Position numbers and translations under genes: made by a program
Notes under the pieces: model-generated
Seen by the model: only the letters and a program-made list of their open reading frames with translations
Database searches by the model: none
Told to the model about the DNA's origin: nothing
Origin: Saccharomonospora piscinae
GTDB taxonomy: Bacteria > Actinomycetota > Actinomycetes > Mycobacteriales > Pseudonocardiaceae
NCBI RefSeq assembly: GCF_005862235.1
Contig: NZ_VCEK01000003.1
Location: 390,480 to 454,479, forward strand
Reading direction: 5' to 3'
DNA: 64,000 bases
Shown here: positions 17,282-29,145 of the stretch, piece by piece
How positions within the stretch are numbered: position 1 is the stretch's first letter
Layout: each line of letters starts with the position of its first letter

Positions 17282-18640
17282 GTGACTGCGCAGCGTTTAC
17301 CCCGACCGGGCTCCGCCCCGGGCGACACCGGCGACCAGCGGCCCCGCACTTACGTGCTGGACACGTCCGTGTTGTTGTCGGACCCGTGGGCGATCACCCG
17401 GTTCGCCGAGCACCACGTGGTGCTGCCGCTCGTGGTGATCAACGAGTTGGAGGCGAAGCGGCACCACCCGGAACTCGGGTGGTTCGCCCGAGAGTCCCTG
17501 CGGCTGCTGGACGACCTGCGGCGCACGCACGGCAGGCTCGACGCGCCCGTGGCGATCGGGGAGCACGGCGGCACCGTGCACGTGGAGCTCAACCACTCAG
17601 ACCCAACGGTGCTGCCACCCGGATTCCGCACCGACTCCAACGACCACCGCATCCTCGCGTGCGCGCTGAACCTGGCGACGGAGCGCGAGACGGTGACGCT
17701 GGTGACCAAGGACATCCCGCTGCGCGTCAAGGCCGGCGCGGTGGGGCTGACCGCCGACGAGTACCGCGCCGAGGAGGTCACGCCGTCGGGCTGGACGGGG
17801 ATGGCGGATCTCGACGTGCCGGCCGAGGCCATCGACGCCTTGTTCGCCACGGGTGAGGCCGACCTCGGCGACTACGGCAGAGCCGAGGCGCGCGAGCTGC
17901 CCTGCAACACCGGGTTACGCCTGCTGGCGGGCACCACGAGCGCGCTGGGCCGGGTCACGGCAGGCAAGCGGGTGCGGCTGGTGCGGGGCGATCGGGAGGT
18001 CTTCGGCCTGCACGGGCGTTCGGCGGAGCAGCGCATCGCACTCGACCTGCTGCTGGACTCCGAGGTCGGCATCGTGTCGCTGGGTGGGCGCGCGGGTACG
18101 GGCAAGTCGGCGCTGGCGCTGTGTGCGGGGCTGGAGGCCGTGCTCGAACGCAACATGCACCGGAAGGTGGTCGTGTTCCGCCCGGTGTACGCCGTGGGCG
18201 GGCAGGATCTCGGCTACCTGCCGGGCAGCGAGAGCGAGAAGATGCAGCCGTGGGCGCAGGCGGTCTTCGACACCCTCGGCGCGCTGGTGAGCCAGGAGGT
18301 CGTGGACGAGGTGTTCGACCGCGGCATGCTGGAGGTGCTGCCGCTGACCCACATCCGGGGCCGTTCGCTGCACGACGCGTTCGTCATCGTGGACGAGGCG
18401 CAGTCGCTGGAGCGCAACGTCCTGCTCACGGTGCTGTCCCGGCTGGGGACGGCCTCACGGGTGGTGCTGACCCACGACGTCGCGCAGCGCGACAACCTGC
18501 GTGTCGGCAGGCACGACGGGGTGTCCGCGGTGATCGAGAAGCTGAAGGGGCATCCGCTGTTCGCCCACGTGACGCTGACGCGGTCCGAGCGGTCCCCGAT
18601 CGCCGCGCTGGTGACGGAGATGCTGGAGAACCACAGCTGA
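17282..18640 (+). CDS. phoH2: PhoH family protein with PIN domain (PhoH2)
   Basis: Predicted 452 aa. N-terminal PIN ribonuclease domain ([12 protein letters not shown], acidic D27; [10 protein letters not shown]) joined to a C-terminal PhoH ATPase with Walker [13 protein letters not shown] (K275, S276) and Walker B VIVDEAQ (D371, E372). In mycobacteria PhoH2 couples ATP-dependent RNA unwinding to RNA cleavage; homologue of Rv1095. GTG 17282 is chosen for the GAGGGAG about 9 bases upstream. In mycobacteria a small partner gene (phoAT) precedes phoH2; the only candidate frame here, 17023-17268, is weak. Confidence 0.92.
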   Translation: MTAQRLPRPGSAPGDTGDQRPRTYVLDTSVLLSDPWAITRFAEHHVVLPLVVINELEAKRHHPELGWFARESLRLLDDLRRTHGRLDAPVAIGEHGGTVHVELNHSDPTVLPPGFRTDSNDHRILACALNLATERETVTLVTKDIPLRVKAGAVGLTADEYRAEEVTPSGWTGMADLDVPAEAIDALFATGEADLGDYGRAEARELPCNTGLRLLAGTTSALGRVTAGKRVRLVRGDREVFGLHGRSAEQRIALDLLLDSEVGIVSLGGRAGTGKSALALCAGLEAVLERNMHRKVVVFRPVYAVGGQDLGYLPGSESEKMQPWAQAVFDTLGALVSQEVVDEVFDRGMLEVLPLTHIRGRSLHDAFVIVDEAQSLERNVLLTVLSRLGTASRVVLTHDVAQRDNLRVGRHDGVSAVIEKLKGHPLFAHVTLTRSERSPIAALVTEMLENHS

Positions 18641-18655
18641 CGCGCAGCTCAGGTG

Positions 18656-18745
18656 CCGTGTCCGCACCTCCCGTAGCCGTGTCCGCACCGCACGATGCGG
18701 ACACGGCTACGTAACCTGCGGACACGGCTACGCAGGCTGCGGACA
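18656..18745. repeat. 21-bp intergenic repeat array, third copy, with hairpin
   Basis: One forward unit (18656-18676), then a unit that folds back: 18672-18687 pairs perfectly (16 bp) with 18696-18711 across an 8-nt loop. Two more inverted units (TGCGGACACGG then TGCGGACATGG) follow. It lies between the convergent phoH2 and guaB1 genes, so it may act as a bidirectional terminator. Same family as 2115-2228 and 13165-13248. Confidence 0.85.
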
Positions 18746-18748
18746 TGG

Positions 18749-20194
<1,446 letters not shown>

Positions 20195-20222
20195 TCAGCC
20201 TACGTGGTACGGGCCGCCGGTG

Positions 20223-21740
20223 TCAGCGCCCGCCGGGAGCGAGTGCCCGTACGGCGTCGATGGTGTCGGCGTCGGAGGGTTCCTTGTCCGGCCGGTAGCG
20301 CACCACCCGGGCGAACCTCAGGGCGACTCCGCCGGGGTAGCGGGTGCTGACTTGGGCGCCGTCGAGCTCGATCTCCACGACCAGCGCGGGCCGCAGGAAC
20401 ACGGCCGCGCTGTCGCGGTGGCTCTCGTACCGGGGGAAGGTCTCCGTCTGCCAGGTCAGCAGCTCGTCGGTGAGCCCCTTGAACGTCTTGCCCACCATGA
20501 TCGGAGGGCCGCCGTCGGGGTCGCGGGCCCCGAGGTGGAGGTTCGACAGGAACCCTCGCCGCCGCCCGTGGCCCCACTCGGCCGCAAGCACCACCAGATC
20601 GAGCGTGTGTACGGGCTTGACCTTCAACCAGGCGCGACCCCGCCTGCCCGCCGCGTACGGCGAGTCCAGTGCCTTCACCACCACACCCTCGTGCCCGTCC
20701 CGCAGCGACGCGGCGAGGACCTCGTCCGGGTCGCGGGGGGCGCGCTCGCCGGGCACCAGGTGGTCGGCCGCGACGGTCCGCAGCGCGGCCTGCCGCTCGC
20801 GCAGCGGAGCGTCGAGCAGGTCGGCACCGTCGAGGTGCAGGCAGTCGAAGAAGTAGGGCCGCAGCAGGAGCTGCCGCACCTGTTCCTCGCGGGTGCTGCC
20901 GAAGCGCGACATCGTCTCCTGGAACGGCCGGGGCCTGCCGTCGTCGGTGAGCGCGAGTGTCTCGCCGTCCAGTACCACGGCCCGGCACGGCAGGTCGCGG
21001 ACCAACGCGGCCAGTTCGGCGACGTGGTCGGTGACCTCGCGCAGCGTGCGCGTGTAGACCCGCACGTCGCCGCCGTCGCGGTGAACCTGGATGCGTGCGC
21101 CGTCCAGTTTGTACTCCACGGAGACCGCGCCCAGCTCGGCCGTGGCTCCGGTGAGGGAGTCGGCAGGCGAGGCCAGCATGGGCCGCAGCGGCCTGCCGAG
21201 CTCGATGCGGAACTCGCGCAGCGCGGCCACCCCGCCCGCCATCGCGGCGTGGGCGGCGGCGGGCAACCGGCCGGACAGCATGAACGCGCGCCGCACGGCC
21301 TCGGCCGGCACCCCGGCCGCGGCGGCGACGGCCTCCACCATCACGCCCTCCAGCGCGCCCTGGCGCAGCTCACCGGTGAGCAGCCGGAGGAGAAAGTCCT
21401 GCTCGTCGGCGGTGGCCCCGGCGAGCAGTGCGTGCAACTTCTCGCCCCGCCGGGACGCGGACCCGCTACCGCTGGTGCCCGCCACCGCGCCCAGCGCGGC
21501 GTCGACCTCCGACACGGTGAGCTCCGCGCTGGTGGCCGGTGGGGTGCGCAGGGCGGTGAGGGTGCGCCAGCCCACGCCGATGCGGCCCTGCGTCGGCTGC
21601 CCGGTCAGAAACGCCACGGCGGCGGCGAGCTCGTCGGCGGCCGCGCCGCTCAGGAGGTCGGCGAGGACGGCGGTCTTGGCCTTGCGGGATCGGGTGGCCG
21701 CGAGTCGTGCCGAGGCGGTGACGACGTCGTGGAGCTGCAT
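20223..21740 (-). CDS. ATP-dependent DNA ligase (LigB-like)
   Basis: Predicted 505 aa. Nucleotidyltransferase motif I VEYKLDGARIQVH places the adenylated lysine at K211; later motifs are VLDGETLAL, FDCLHLDG, EGVVVKAL and AWLKVKP, and the OB-fold follows. An N-terminal ATP-ligase DNA-binding domain occupies about residues 1-190. It resembles mycobacterial LigB (Rv3062), an accessory ATP-dependent ligase. ATG 21740 starts the conserved MQLHDV; this start lies inside the end of the upstream EamA gene (91-base overlap, different frame), suggesting coupled translation. Confidence 0.92.
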   Translation of the reverse strand: MQLHDVVTASARLAATRSRKAKTAVLADLLSGAAADELAAAVAFLTGQPTQGRIGVGWRTLTALRTPPATSAELTVSEVDAALGAVAGTSGSGSASRRGEKLHALLAGATADEQDFLLRLLTGELRQGALEGVMVEAVAAAAGVPAEAVRRAFMLSGRLPAAAHAAMAGGVAALREFRIELGRPLRPMLASPADSLTGATAELGAVSVEYKLDGARIQVHRDGGDVRVYTRTLREVTDHVAELAALVRDLPCRAVVLDGETLALTDDGRPRPFQETMSRFGSTREEQVRQLLLRPYFFDCLHLDGADLLDAPLRERQAALRTVAADHLVPGERAPRDPDEVLAASLRDGHEGVVVKALDSPYAAGRRGRAWLKVKPVHTLDLVVLAAEWGHGRRRGFLSNLHLGARDPDGGPPIMVGKTFKGLTDELLTWQTETFPRYESHRDSAAVFLRPALVVEIELDGAQVSTRYPGGVALRFARVVRYRPDKEPSDADTIDAVRALAPGGR

Positions 21741-22669
21741 TCCGCCATCATGGCGCCGGACTCCGACATCGCGCGCGCCGGACGGGGTCGCGGGGCTGCG
21801 TTGGAGGCGGCCCGCAGCACCCACGTGACGGCGGCGGCGCACACCGCGAGACCCGTGAGGCCCGTGAGGGTGATGGTGTCGCCGAACAGGGCGAATCCGG
21901 CGAGCATCGTGGTGGGCGGCGTCAGGTACAGCAGGGTGGCCGCGTGGTTGACGGAACGGCGGCGCACCACGAGCCAGTAGCTGCCGTACCCGCCGAAGGT
22001 CGACAGCACGACCACCCAGGCCACGGCGAACCAGAAGCCGCCCTCGGCCGGGACGGTGAGGCCACCGGTCGCGCCAGCCACCACCGTGAACACCGCCGCG
22101 CTGGCCACGCCCTGGATCACCAGCGAGTCGGTGAGCGGCAGCCGGGCGGAGGCTCCGGCTCGCCGCTCGACGAAGGTGCCCGCGACCAGGCCCGCCATCG
22201 CCAAAAACGGCAGCGCGTAGGCGAGGGCGGGCGCCGCCGCGGGCCCGGTCACGTCGTCGCCCACGACGAGCGCCACGCCTGCCAGCCCAGCCCCGAGCCC
22301 GGCCCACTGCGGCCCGGTCGTCCGCTCGCCCAGCAGCGGGCCGGACAGCACCGCCGTGGCCAGTGGTTGCAGTGCGGCCACCAGCGCGGCGAGGCCAGCG
22401 GGTACGCCGAGTTCCGCCGACCACACGACGCCCGCGAGGTAGACACCCTGGGAGAGCACGCCGACCACGGTGTGCACGGCAACAGCCCGGCGCGGCAGTG
22501 CGTGGCGGCGCCGCAGGAGCCACCAGCCACCGAGCAGGGCGGCCACGATCCAGAACCGCCAGGCCAGCAGCGTCCAGGCACCGGTGTGTGCCGTGCCGAG
22601 CGCCGCGCCGACGAAGCCGGAGCTCCACGTCAGCACGAAACAGGCGGACAGCACGGAGTCGAGTCGCAT
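21650..22669 (-). CDS. EamA/DMT-family exporter
   Basis: Predicted 339 aa with about ten transmembrane helices in two EamA repeats (FVLTWSSGFVGAALG and later GGYGSYWLVVRRRS, LYLTPPTTMLAGFALFGD). Family members export amino acids, nucleosides or drugs; the substrate is unknown. GGAGGATCC precedes ATG 22669. The membrane part ends near residue 292; the last 45 residues are a hydrophilic Ser/Pro-rich tail that runs 91 bases into the DNA ligase start, so an ancestral stop may have been lost. Divergent from its probable TetR repressor at 22745. Confidence 0.88.
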   Translation of the reverse strand: MRLDSVLSACFVLTWSSGFVGAALGTAHTGAWTLLAWRFWIVAALLGGWWLLRRRHALPRRAVAVHTVVGVLSQGVYLAGVVWSAELGVPAGLAALVAALQPLATAVLSGPLLGERTTGPQWAGLGAGLAGVALVVGDDVTGPAAAPALAYALPFLAMAGLVAGTFVERRAGASARLPLTDSLVIQGVASAAVFTVVAGATGGLTVPAEGGFWFAVAWVVVLSTFGGYGSYWLVVRRRSVNHAATLLYLTPPTTMLAGFALFGDTITLTGLTGLAVCAAAVTWVLRAASNAAPRPRPARAMSESGAMMAECSSTTSSPPRHDSRPPDPARPRPPSSPTS

Positions 22670-22687
22670 GGATCCTCCGTCTCTGAA

Positions 22688-22735
22688 GTATACCGACCGG
22701 TATGGTTACTAGACATACTAGACCGATCGGTATAC
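22688..22735. promoter_or_regulatory. Paired TetR operators between EamA and TetR genes
   Basis: Two related sites, GTATACCGACCGGTATG (22688-22704) and CTAGACCGATCGGTATAC (about 22718-22735, core palindrome ACCGATCGGT). Their outer ends GTATACCG and CGGTATAC are themselves exact inverted repeats. They cover both promoters of the divergent pair. Confidence 0.78.
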
Positions 22736-22744
22736 CGTCAAGGT

Positions 22745-23320
22745 ATGAGTGAGGACCTCGTGCTGACCCCTGCCGCCGAGCGGGTGCTCGAAGTGGCGGG
22801 GAAGCTGTTCTACGACAACGGCATTCACGCCGTCGGTGTCGAGTCGATCGCCTCGGAGGCCGGCGTCACCAAGAAGACGCTTTACGACCGGTTCGGCTCC
22901 AAGGACGCGCTCGTGGGCCAGTACCTCAAGCGACGCGACGAGCGCTACCGCGAGCACGTGCGCTCGGTGGTGGAGCGCCGGGGCAGGATCGCGCCCGCGC
23001 GGCGCGTGCTGCTGGTGTTCGACGCGCTGGAGGAGTGGATCGCGACGGAGAACCCGAGGGGCTGCGCGTTCGTCAACGCCCAGGCGGAGCTGCCCGACGC
23101 CACCCATCCGGCCCGCGAGGTGATCCGCGAGCAGAAGCAGTGGATGCTCGACTACCTGCGGACGCTGGTGCGCGACGTGGGGGTGCGCAACCCGCGCAAG
23201 CTGGCGACCTCGCTGCTCAACCTCCTGGAGGGAGCCACGGTCACGGCCTCACTGGGCATCGTGCCCGGTGCGGTGGGCAATGCCAAGGAGGTGGCGCGCC
23301 AGCTGCTCGACCAGGGCTGA
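22745..23320 (+). CDS. TetR-family regulator
   Basis: Predicted 191 aa. TetR DNA-binding domain at about residues 10-56 (VLEVAGKLFYDNGIHAVGVESI, with the recognition helix in VTKKTLYDRFGSKDALV), then a helical ligand-binding domain with the conserved ENPRGCAFVNAQAEL pattern of the TetR_C family seen near exporters. It is divergent from the EamA exporter over paired operators and probably represses both. It converges with the K+ channel gene, with 3 bases between the stops. Confidence 0.88.
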   Translation: MSEDLVLTPAAERVLEVAGKLFYDNGIHAVGVESIASEAGVTKKTLYDRFGSKDALVGQYLKRRDERYREHVRSVVERRGRIAPARRVLLVFDALEEWIATENPRGCAFVNAQAELPDATHPAREVIREQKQWMLDYLRTLVRDVGVRNPRKLATSLLNLLEGATVTASLGIVPGAVGNAKEVARQLLDQG

Positions 23321-23323
23321 ACG

Positions 23324-23869
23324 TTACGAGGGCGGGTTGTCCCGGCGGCGGACCGCGACGTCGACGGCGGCCACGAAGATCCTCGCGATCACCCCGAGCG
23401 CGACGATCGCGACGACCATCTGCACGGTGGTGAGGATGCGCGCGGTGGCGGTGACCGGCGTGATGTCGCCGAATCCCACGGTGGCGAAGACGGTGACCGT
23501 GAAGTAGAGGGCGTCGGTGCGGTCGAGCGCCTCGGTGAAGCTGCCCGGGGCCGCGCGGTCCAGCGACACGTAGGTCAGGGCGAACACCACGAACAGCAGG
23601 GGCAACGCGACTCCCAGGCCCTCCACCGCCCGCAGCCTCGGCTGGTCCGAGACGACGATCGCCCTGAGCTGGCGCACGACGACCACGACGAACAGGACGA
23701 GAGCCAGCACGAACCACAGCCACCCGAGCGAGTCCAGCTGGCCCTCCAGCGGAGCGAGGTAGTAGCCGGTGACCAGCAGGCCCGCGGACAGTGCCGTGCG
23801 CAGCAGCGCCACCGTCACCGCGCGACGACTCGCGCGGTGACGGGGCTCGGCGGGCTCCGCTCCGGTCAT
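23324..23869 (-). CDS. Two-pore-helix potassium channel family protein
   Basis: Predicted 181 aa with four hydrophobic segments: two N-terminal helices, then an ion-channel pair around a pore loop containing the selectivity filter TVGFGD (in [12 protein letters not shown]). It probably forms a homotetrameric K+ channel in the cytoplasmic membrane. No RCK/TrkA regulatory domain is present. Its ATG overlaps the fumC stop in an ATGA, so it is translationally coupled to fumC upstream. Confidence 0.87.
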   Translation of the reverse strand: MTGAEPAEPRHRASRRAVTVALLRTALSAGLLVTGYYLAPLEGQLDSLGWLWFVLALVLFVVVVVRQLRAIVVSDQPRLRAVEGLGVALPLLFVVFALTYVSLDRAAPGSFTEALDRTDALYFTVTVFATVGFGDITPVTATARILTTVQMVVAIVALGVIARIFVAAVDVAVRRRDNPPS

Positions 23870-25272
23870 GAGCGGGGGCGGTGCCCTCGCGCCATGCCCA
23901 GCACGTCGAGCGCCTCGTCGAGCTGCTCCTCGGTGAGCGCGCCCCCGGCGACGTGCCCGCGCTCGAGGACGACCTCGCGGATCGGCCGCAGCTCGGCCAG
24001 CGCCTGTTTGGCCACGGCGGCGGCCTCCTCGTAGCCGAGGTAGGCGTTGAGCGGCGTCACGATCGAGGGCGAGCCCTCGGCGTAGGCGCGGGCCGTCTCG
24101 ACGTTCACGGTCAGTCCCGCGAACACCTTGTCGGCCAGCAGCCGGGACACGGCGGCCAGCAACCGGGCGGACTCCAGCACGTTGCGAGCGATCACAGGCA
24201 GGTTGACGTTGAGCTGGAAGTTGCCCTGCGCGCCCGCGAACGCCACGGCGGCGTCGTTGCCCACCACCTGGGCCACGACCTGCAGGGTCGCCTCGCAGAT
24301 CACCGGGTTCACCTTGCCCGGCATGATCGACGAACCGGGCTGGAGGTCGGGTAACGCCACCTCGGCCAGGCCCGTCCGGGGCCCGGACCCCAGCCAGCGC
24401 AGATCGTTGGCGATTTTGTTCAGCGACACGGCCACCGTGCGCAGGTGTCCGGAGGTCTCGACCACGCCGTCCTGCGTGGCCTGCGCCTCGAAGTGGTCCC
24501 GGGCCTCCGTCAGGGGCAGGTCGGTGACCTGGGCCAGCTCGGCGGCCATGGCCGAGCCGAATCCGGGCGGGGCGTTGAGTCCCGAGCCCACCGCCGTGCC
24601 GCCGATGGGCAGTTCGGCGAGCCTCGGCAGGCCGCTTCGCAGCCGCTCGATCCCGAATCGCACCTGGGCCGCCCATGCACCGGCCTCCTGGCCGAACGTG
24701 ATGGGCACGGCGTCCATCAGGTGCGTGCGGCCCGACTTCACGACGTCCCGCCACTCGGCGGCGCGCCGCTCGACGACCCCGGCCAGGTGATCAAGCGCGG
24801 GCACCACGTCCGCGAGCACGGCTTCGGTGGCCGCCACCCTGATCGTGGTCGGGAACGTGTCGTTCGACGACTGCGAGGCGTTGACGTGGTCGTTGGGGTG
24901 GACGTCGCGGCCCAGTGCGCGCGACGCCAGCGTGGCGATGACCTCGTTGGCGTTCATGTTCGACGACGTGCCGGAGCCGGTCTGGAACACGTCGAGCGGG
25001 AAATGCTCGTCGTGCGCGCCCTCGGCCACCTCGTCCGCGGCGGCGGCGATGGCGGCGGCCACGTCACCGTCGAGCACCCCCAGCCGTGCGTTGACCCGCG
25101 CTGCGGCGGCCTTGAGCAACCCCAGCGCCCGGATCTGGGAACGTTCCAGCCCTCGGCCGGAGATCGGGAAGTTCTCGACGGCCCGCTGGGTCTGGGCGCG
25201 GTAGAGCGCATGGGCCGGGACGGCGACCTCGCCCATGGTGTCGCGTTCGATCCGGTACTCCTGTTCAGCCAT
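23866..25272 (-). CDS. fumC: Class II fumarate hydratase
   Basis: Predicted 468 aa enzyme interconverting fumarate and L-malate in the TCA cycle. Class II fumarase/aspartase features: [41 protein letters not shown], and the family signature [11 protein letters not shown] around residue 320. Length is normal and no iron-sulfur cysteines are needed. ATG 25272; the frame extends further but only as antisense of the next gene. Homologue of Rv1098c, with glpX nearby as in M. tuberculosis. Confidence 0.95.
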   Translation of the reverse strand: MAEQEYRIERDTMGEVAVPAHALYRAQTQRAVENFPISGRGLERSQIRALGLLKAAAARVNARLGVLDGDVAAAIAAAADEVAEGAHDEHFPLDVFQTGSGTSSNMNANEVIATLASRALGRDVHPNDHVNASQSSNDTFPTTIRVAATEAVLADVVPALDHLAGVVERRAAEWRDVVKSGRTHLMDAVPITFGQEAGAWAAQVRFGIERLRSGLPRLAELPIGGTAVGSGLNAPPGFGSAMAAELAQVTDLPLTEARDHFEAQATQDGVVETSGHLRTVAVSLNKIANDLRWLGSGPRTGLAEVALPDLQPGSSIMPGKVNPVICEATLQVVAQVVGNDAAVAFAGAQGNFQLNVNLPVIARNVLESARLLAAVSRLLADKVFAGLTVNVETARAYAEGSPSIVTPLNAYLGYEEAAAVAKQALAELRPIREVVLERGHVAGGALTEEQLDEALDVLGMARGHRPRS

Positions 25273-25368
25273 ACGGCCAGTCTGGCGCAGCTTCACACCC
25301 ACCGCCGCGTGGCCTGAGGCACTAGGATCACCACTGCCAGCGCAGGCGAGCCGGAAGGCGGTGGGCCC

Positions 25369-26355
25369 ATGAGCGGGTCCGGGACACTGTCGGTCGATCT
25401 GCTGATCGTGGGTGCGGGACCCACCGGGTTGTACGCCGCCTACTACGCGGGTTTCCGCGGGTTGTCGACGGCGATCGTCGACTCGCTTCCCGAAGCCGGT
25501 GGTCAGATCACGGCCATGTATCCCGAAAAGATGATCTACGATGTCGCCGGATTCCCCGCCGTGCGCGGGCGCGACCTCGTGAAGGGGCTCGTGGAGCAGG
25601 CGAGCCGCTGGAATCCCGGATATCTCCTCGGCCGCAAGGCCGACACTCTCGACGACACCGGCGACGGCCTGCGGGTCACCCTCACCAGCGGCGAGGTGGT
25701 GGACGCGCGGGCGGTGCTGATCACCGCCGGGATCGGGGAGTTCACGCCCCGGCCATTGCCCTCGGGCGGCGACTGGCTCGGCCGGGGACTCGTCCACTTC
25801 GTGCCCGCCCTCGACGTCCACGCGGGCCAGCACGTGGTGGTGGTCGGCGGCGGCGACTCGGCGTTCGACTGGGCGCTGGCACTGCGGCCGATCGCCGCGA
25901 GCGTGACACTCGTCCACCGCAGGGCGCGGTTCCGGGCCGCCCCCTCGGTCGTGGCCGAGGCCCACGACGAGGGCGTGCGCGTGCTCACCGACACCGAGGT
26001 CACCGCCCTGCGCGGCGACGACAGCGGCGCACTCGCCGAAGTGGACCTGGAAGGCAGGGACGGCAACACGCTCACCCTGCCCGCGCAGACGGTGGTGGCC
26101 GCGCTGGGCTTCACCGCCGACCTCGGGCCTCTCGAAAGCTGGGGACTGCGGGTGGAGCGGCGGGCCATCACCGTGGACACGACGATGGCCACCGCGCGCG
26201 AGCGCGTGTACGCGGCGGGGGACGTGGCGTCCTACCCCGGCAAGGTCAAGCTCATCGCCACGGGGTTCGGTGAGGCGGCCACGGCCGTCAACAACATCGC
26301 CGTGGCACTCGATCCCGGCGCGAAGCTCTTCCCCGGCCACTCCAGCGACGTCTGA
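25369..26355 (+). CDS. Ferredoxin/flavodoxin-NADP+ reductase-like flavoprotein
   Basis: Predicted 328 aa with a thioredoxin-reductase-like architecture: FAD motif [17 protein letters not shown] near the N-terminus, [16 protein letters not shown] motif [15 protein letters not shown] near the middle, and the terminal [15 protein letters not shown]. The CxxC redox pair of thioredoxin reductases is absent, which points to the type-2 ferredoxin-NADP+ reductase (YumC) family. It is divergent from fumC by 96 bp and sits between fumC and glpX, a gene not found at this spot in M. tuberculosis. Confidence 0.88.
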   Translation: MSGSGTLSVDLLIVGAGPTGLYAAYYAGFRGLSTAIVDSLPEAGGQITAMYPEKMIYDVAGFPAVRGRDLVKGLVEQASRWNPGYLLGRKADTLDDTGDGLRVTLTSGEVVDARAVLITAGIGEFTPRPLPSGGDWLGRGLVHFVPALDVHAGQHVVVVGGGDSAFDWALALRPIAASVTLVHRRARFRAAPSVVAEAHDEGVRVLTDTEVTALRGDDSGALAEVDLEGRDGNTLTLPAQTVVAALGFTADLGPLESWGLRVERRAITVDTTMATARERVYAAGDVASYPGKVKLIATGFGEAATAVNNIAVALDPGAKLFPGHSSDV

Positions 26356-26379
26356 GCGTCCCGGCCGCCCGGCGCCGCG

Positions 26380-27441
26380 TCACGGGATCGGAGGCACCAC
26401 GTCGTCGGCGTCGTCGGCCGCGCCGTCGAAGTCCACCGACGAGTAGGACCGCAGTTTGGTGAGCCGGTGGTAGCCGTCGATGAGCCGCACCGTGCCCGAC
26501 TTCGAGCGCATCACGATCGACTGGGTCGTCGCGCCGCCCGCGCGGTAGTGAACGCCGCGCAGCAGGTCGCCGTCGGTGACACCGGTGGCGCAGAAGAACA
26601 CGTTCTCGCCACCCACGAGGTCGTCGGTGGTGAGGACCCGGTCGAGATCGTGGCCCGCGTCCAGCGCCTTGCGGCGCTCCTCGTCGTCCTTCGGCCACAG
26701 CCTGCCCTGGAGTTCGCCGCCGAGGCACTTCATGGCACACGCGGCGATGATGCCCTCCGGCGTGCCCCCGATGCCGAGCAGCAGGTCCACGCCGGTGGTG
26801 GGCCGCGCCGTGGCGATCGCTCCGGCCACGTCACCGTCGCTGATGAACCGGATGCGTGCCCCGGCCTCCCGAACCTCCCGCACCAGCTGTTCGTGCCTCG
26901 GCCGGTCCAGGATGCACACGGTCACGTCGGACACGCTGCTGTGCTTGGCCTTCGCCACCCTGCGGATGTTCTCGGCGATCGGAGCCGACAGGTCCACGGC
27001 GCCAGCCGCCTCGGGCCCCACGGCGAGTTTCTCCATGTAGAACACGGCGGACGGGTCGAACATCGCGTCGCGCTCGGCGACCGCCAGCACGGCGAGCGCG
27101 TTGGGCATGCCCTTCGACATCAGCGTGGTGCCGTCGACGGGGTCCACCGCGACGTCGCACTCCGGGCCGTCGCCGTTGCCGACCCGCTCGCCGTTGTAGA
27201 GCATGGGCGCCTCGTCCTTCTCGCCCTCACCGATCACCACGACGCCCCGCATCGACACCGTGCCCACCAGTTGCCGCATCGCGTCGACGGCGGCACCGTC
27301 GCCGCCGAGTTTGTCGCCCTTGCCGACCCAGCGGCCCGCGGCCATGGCGGCGGCCTCGGTAACCCGGACGAGTTCCATCGCGAGGTTGCGATCCGGTGCC
27401 TCACCGCGCCGGGTGGCAGGTGGCTGGCTGGCGCTGGTCAT
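26380..27441 (-). CDS. glpX: Class II fructose-1,6-bisphosphatase
   Basis: Predicted 353 aa gluconeogenic enzyme hydrolysing fructose 1,6-bisphosphate. GlpX landmarks: [35 protein letters not shown] (metal and substrate site), [13 protein letters not shown] and [17 protein letters not shown]. Length fits the family. A 22-residue N-terminal extension precedes the core and an acidic tail (DDADDVV) ends it. Homologue of Rv1099c. Downstream of xseB on the same strand with an 81-bp gap, so it may have its own promoter. Confidence 0.95.
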   Translation of the reverse strand: MTSASQPPATRRGEAPDRNLAMELVRVTEAAAMAAGRWVGKGDKLGGDGAAVDAMRQLVGTVSMRGVVVIGEGEKDEAPMLYNGERVGNGDGPECDVAVDPVDGTTLMSKGMPNALAVLAVAERDAMFDPSAVFYMEKLAVGPEAAGAVDLSAPIAENIRRVAKAKHSSVSDVTVCILDRPRHEQLVREVREAGARIRFISDGDVAGAIATARPTTGVDLLLGIGGTPEGIIAACAMKCLGGELQGRLWPKDDEERRKALDAGHDLDRVLTTDDLVGGENVFFCATGVTDGDLLRGVHYRAGGATTQSIVMRSKSGTVRLIDGYHRLTKLRSYSSVDFDGAADDADDVVPPIP

Positions 27442-27522
27442 GGTGCCTCCCGAGGATGTCGTCCCGCGTCGCTTCTCTCTACCGGGTGCCCGGCTGACAC
27501 GCCCACGGCCGTGTCGGAAAGA

Positions 27523-27819
27523 TCACGCGCCGCCGTCGCCGCCCGCATTCTCGGTGTCCGTGTCCGCAGTGTCTTCAGCGTCTGCAGTGGTTTCAGTGTT
27601 TTCTACGGTAGCCAGCGCGGCCTCGATCCGCTCGCGGGCGCCCTCCAGGTGCCGCTCGCACAGCCGGGCCAGCTGCTCGCCCCGCTCCCACAACGCGAGC
27701 GACTCCTCCAGGGACAGCCCGCCTGCCTCCAGCCCCTTCACGACCTCGATCAGCTGGTCACGGGCCTCTTCGTAGCCGAGGTCGGCCACCTCGTCGGCGC
27801 CGTCGTTCGCTTCGCTCAC
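27523..27819 (-). CDS. xseB: Exodeoxyribonuclease VII small subunit
   Basis: Predicted 98 aa. The core [42 protein letters not shown]-like helical hairpin (about residues 19-60) is diagnostic for XseB, followed by a low-complexity Thr/Glu/Asp tail. It assembles several copies around XseA to form ExoVII, which degrades single-stranded DNA in both directions. GTG start at 27819. It lies 75 bp after xseA on the same strand. The tail coding sequence carries a chance TGTCCGTGTCCGCAG match to the intergenic repeat. Confidence 0.93.
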   Translation of the reverse strand: MSEANDGADEVADLGYEEARDQLIEVVKGLEAGGLSLEESLALWERGEQLARLCERHLEGARERIEAALATVENTETTADAEDTADTDTENAGGDGGA

Positions 27820-27894
27820 GGTCGCACCCTACCGTGACGCCGGCCGGTCACCGTGATGCCGCGAAGGCCACCTTCGCCGCATCCGACGCGGTGA

Positions 27895-29145
27895 TCACCC
27901 GGGCGGGGCCACGATCGCCCGGACGGCCCCGTCGGTGACGCGGACCCGAAGCTGCGTTCCCTCCGCCACTTCGGAGACCGACCGCAGCACCCGCGAGTGG
28001 CCCTCCGCGTCGGTGTACTGCACGACCGCGTACCCGCGTTCGAGCGTGGCGGACGGTCCGAGCGTGGCCAGGCGAGCCCGCGCCGAGGTCAGCGCGGCCT
28101 GCTCGTGGCCGAGCGTGGTGAGCACGGCCCGCCGCCCCCGTTCCCGGTTGGTCTCGATCTCGGCCGCGCGGCGCTCCACCGGCCCCAGCGGGTCGGCCAG
28201 CGAGGGCCTGCTGCGCACCTGCTCCAGCAGCCTGCACTGCGTGTCGACCCAGCCGTGCAGCGCCCGGCGCGCCCGGTCGCGGAGCTGGTGGACCCGTGCG
28301 GTTTCCTCGGCGACGTCGGGAACCACCGTCTTGCCCGCGTCGGTCGGCGTCGAGCAGCGCCGATCCGCGACGAGGTCGAGCAACGGCGAGTCCGGTTCGT
28401 GCCCGATGGCGCTGACGATCGGCGTGCCCGCCGCCGCCACCGCGCGGCACAGCGTCTCGTCCGAGAACGGCAGCAGATCCTCCACGCTGCCGCCGCCGCG
28501 CGCCATGACGATCACGTCGACGTCCGGGTCGGCGTCCAGCGTGGAGAGCGCGCGCAGGATTTGCGGCACCGCGTTCGCGCCCTGCACCGCCGTGTTCAGC
28601 ACCCGGAACGCGACCGCGGGCCAGCGGGCCTGGGCGTTGACCAGGACGTCGTGCTCGGCGGCCGAGGCCCGCCCGGTGATCAGCCCGACGCCCCTCGGCA
28701 GGAACGGCAGCGGGCGCTTGCGTTCCGGCGCGAACAGTCCCTCCGCCGCCAGCAGCTTGCGCAACCGCTCGATCCGGGCGAGCAACTCGCCGATGCCGAC
28801 GGGCCGGATCTCGTCGGCACGCAGGCTCAGCGTTCCCCTGCCGAGGTAGAACGTCGGGCGTGCGTGGACCACGACACTGGCGCCGTCCCGCAGCGGCGGC
28901 TCACACGCCCGCAGCAGCCGCGACGGGCACGTCACCGTCATCGACACGTCCGCAGCCGGGTCGCGCAGCGTGATGAACGCCGTCTGGTTTCCCGGCCGCG
29001 CCGAGATCTGGGTGACCTGGCCCTCCACCCAGACCGCGCCCAGCCGGTGAATCCAGTCCGCGATCTTGCGGGACACCGTGCGCACCGGCCACGGAGCCTC
29101 GGCCGTGGGCGGCGCCGCGCCGCCGCGAGCCTCCGCGCTACTCAC
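27895..29145 (-). CDS. xseA: Exodeoxyribonuclease VII large subunit
   Basis: Predicted 416 aa. N-terminal OB-fold ([24 protein letters not shown]), catalytic domain with [35 protein letters not shown] and [21 protein letters not shown], then a coiled-coil region binding XseB. GTG 29145 is chosen: it overlaps the stop of the upstream lipid-droplet-type gene by 8 bases, and the frame beyond it is antisense clutter. Somewhat shorter than E. coli XseA (456 aa), as in mycobacteria. Homologue of Rv1108c. Confidence 0.95.
   Translation of the reverse strand: MSSAEARGGAAPPTAEAPWPVRTVSRKIADWIHRLGAVWVEGQVTQISARPGNQTAFITLRDPAADVSMTVTCPSRLLRACEPPLRDGASVVVHARPTFYLGRGTLSLRADEIRPVGIGELLARIERLRKLLAAEGLFAPERKRPLPFLPRGVGLITGRASAAEHDVLVNAQARWPAVAFRVLNTAVQGANAVPQILRALSTLDADPDVDVIVMARGGGSVEDLLPFSDETLCRAVAAAGTPIVSAIGHEPDSPLLDLVADRRCSTPTDAGKTVVPDVAEETARVHQLRDRARRALHGWVDTQCRLLEQVRSRPSLADPLGPVERRAAEIETNRERGRRAVLTTLGHEQAALTSARARLATLGPSATLERGYAVVQYTDAEGHSRVLRSVSEVAEGTQLRVRVTDGAVRAIVAPPG

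Noticed and set aside
27552-27575. Copy of the 21-bp intergenic repeat inside xseB
   Set aside because: Only TGTCCGTGTCCGCAG matches; the rest of the unit is missing and the sequence encodes the low-complexity XseB tail.
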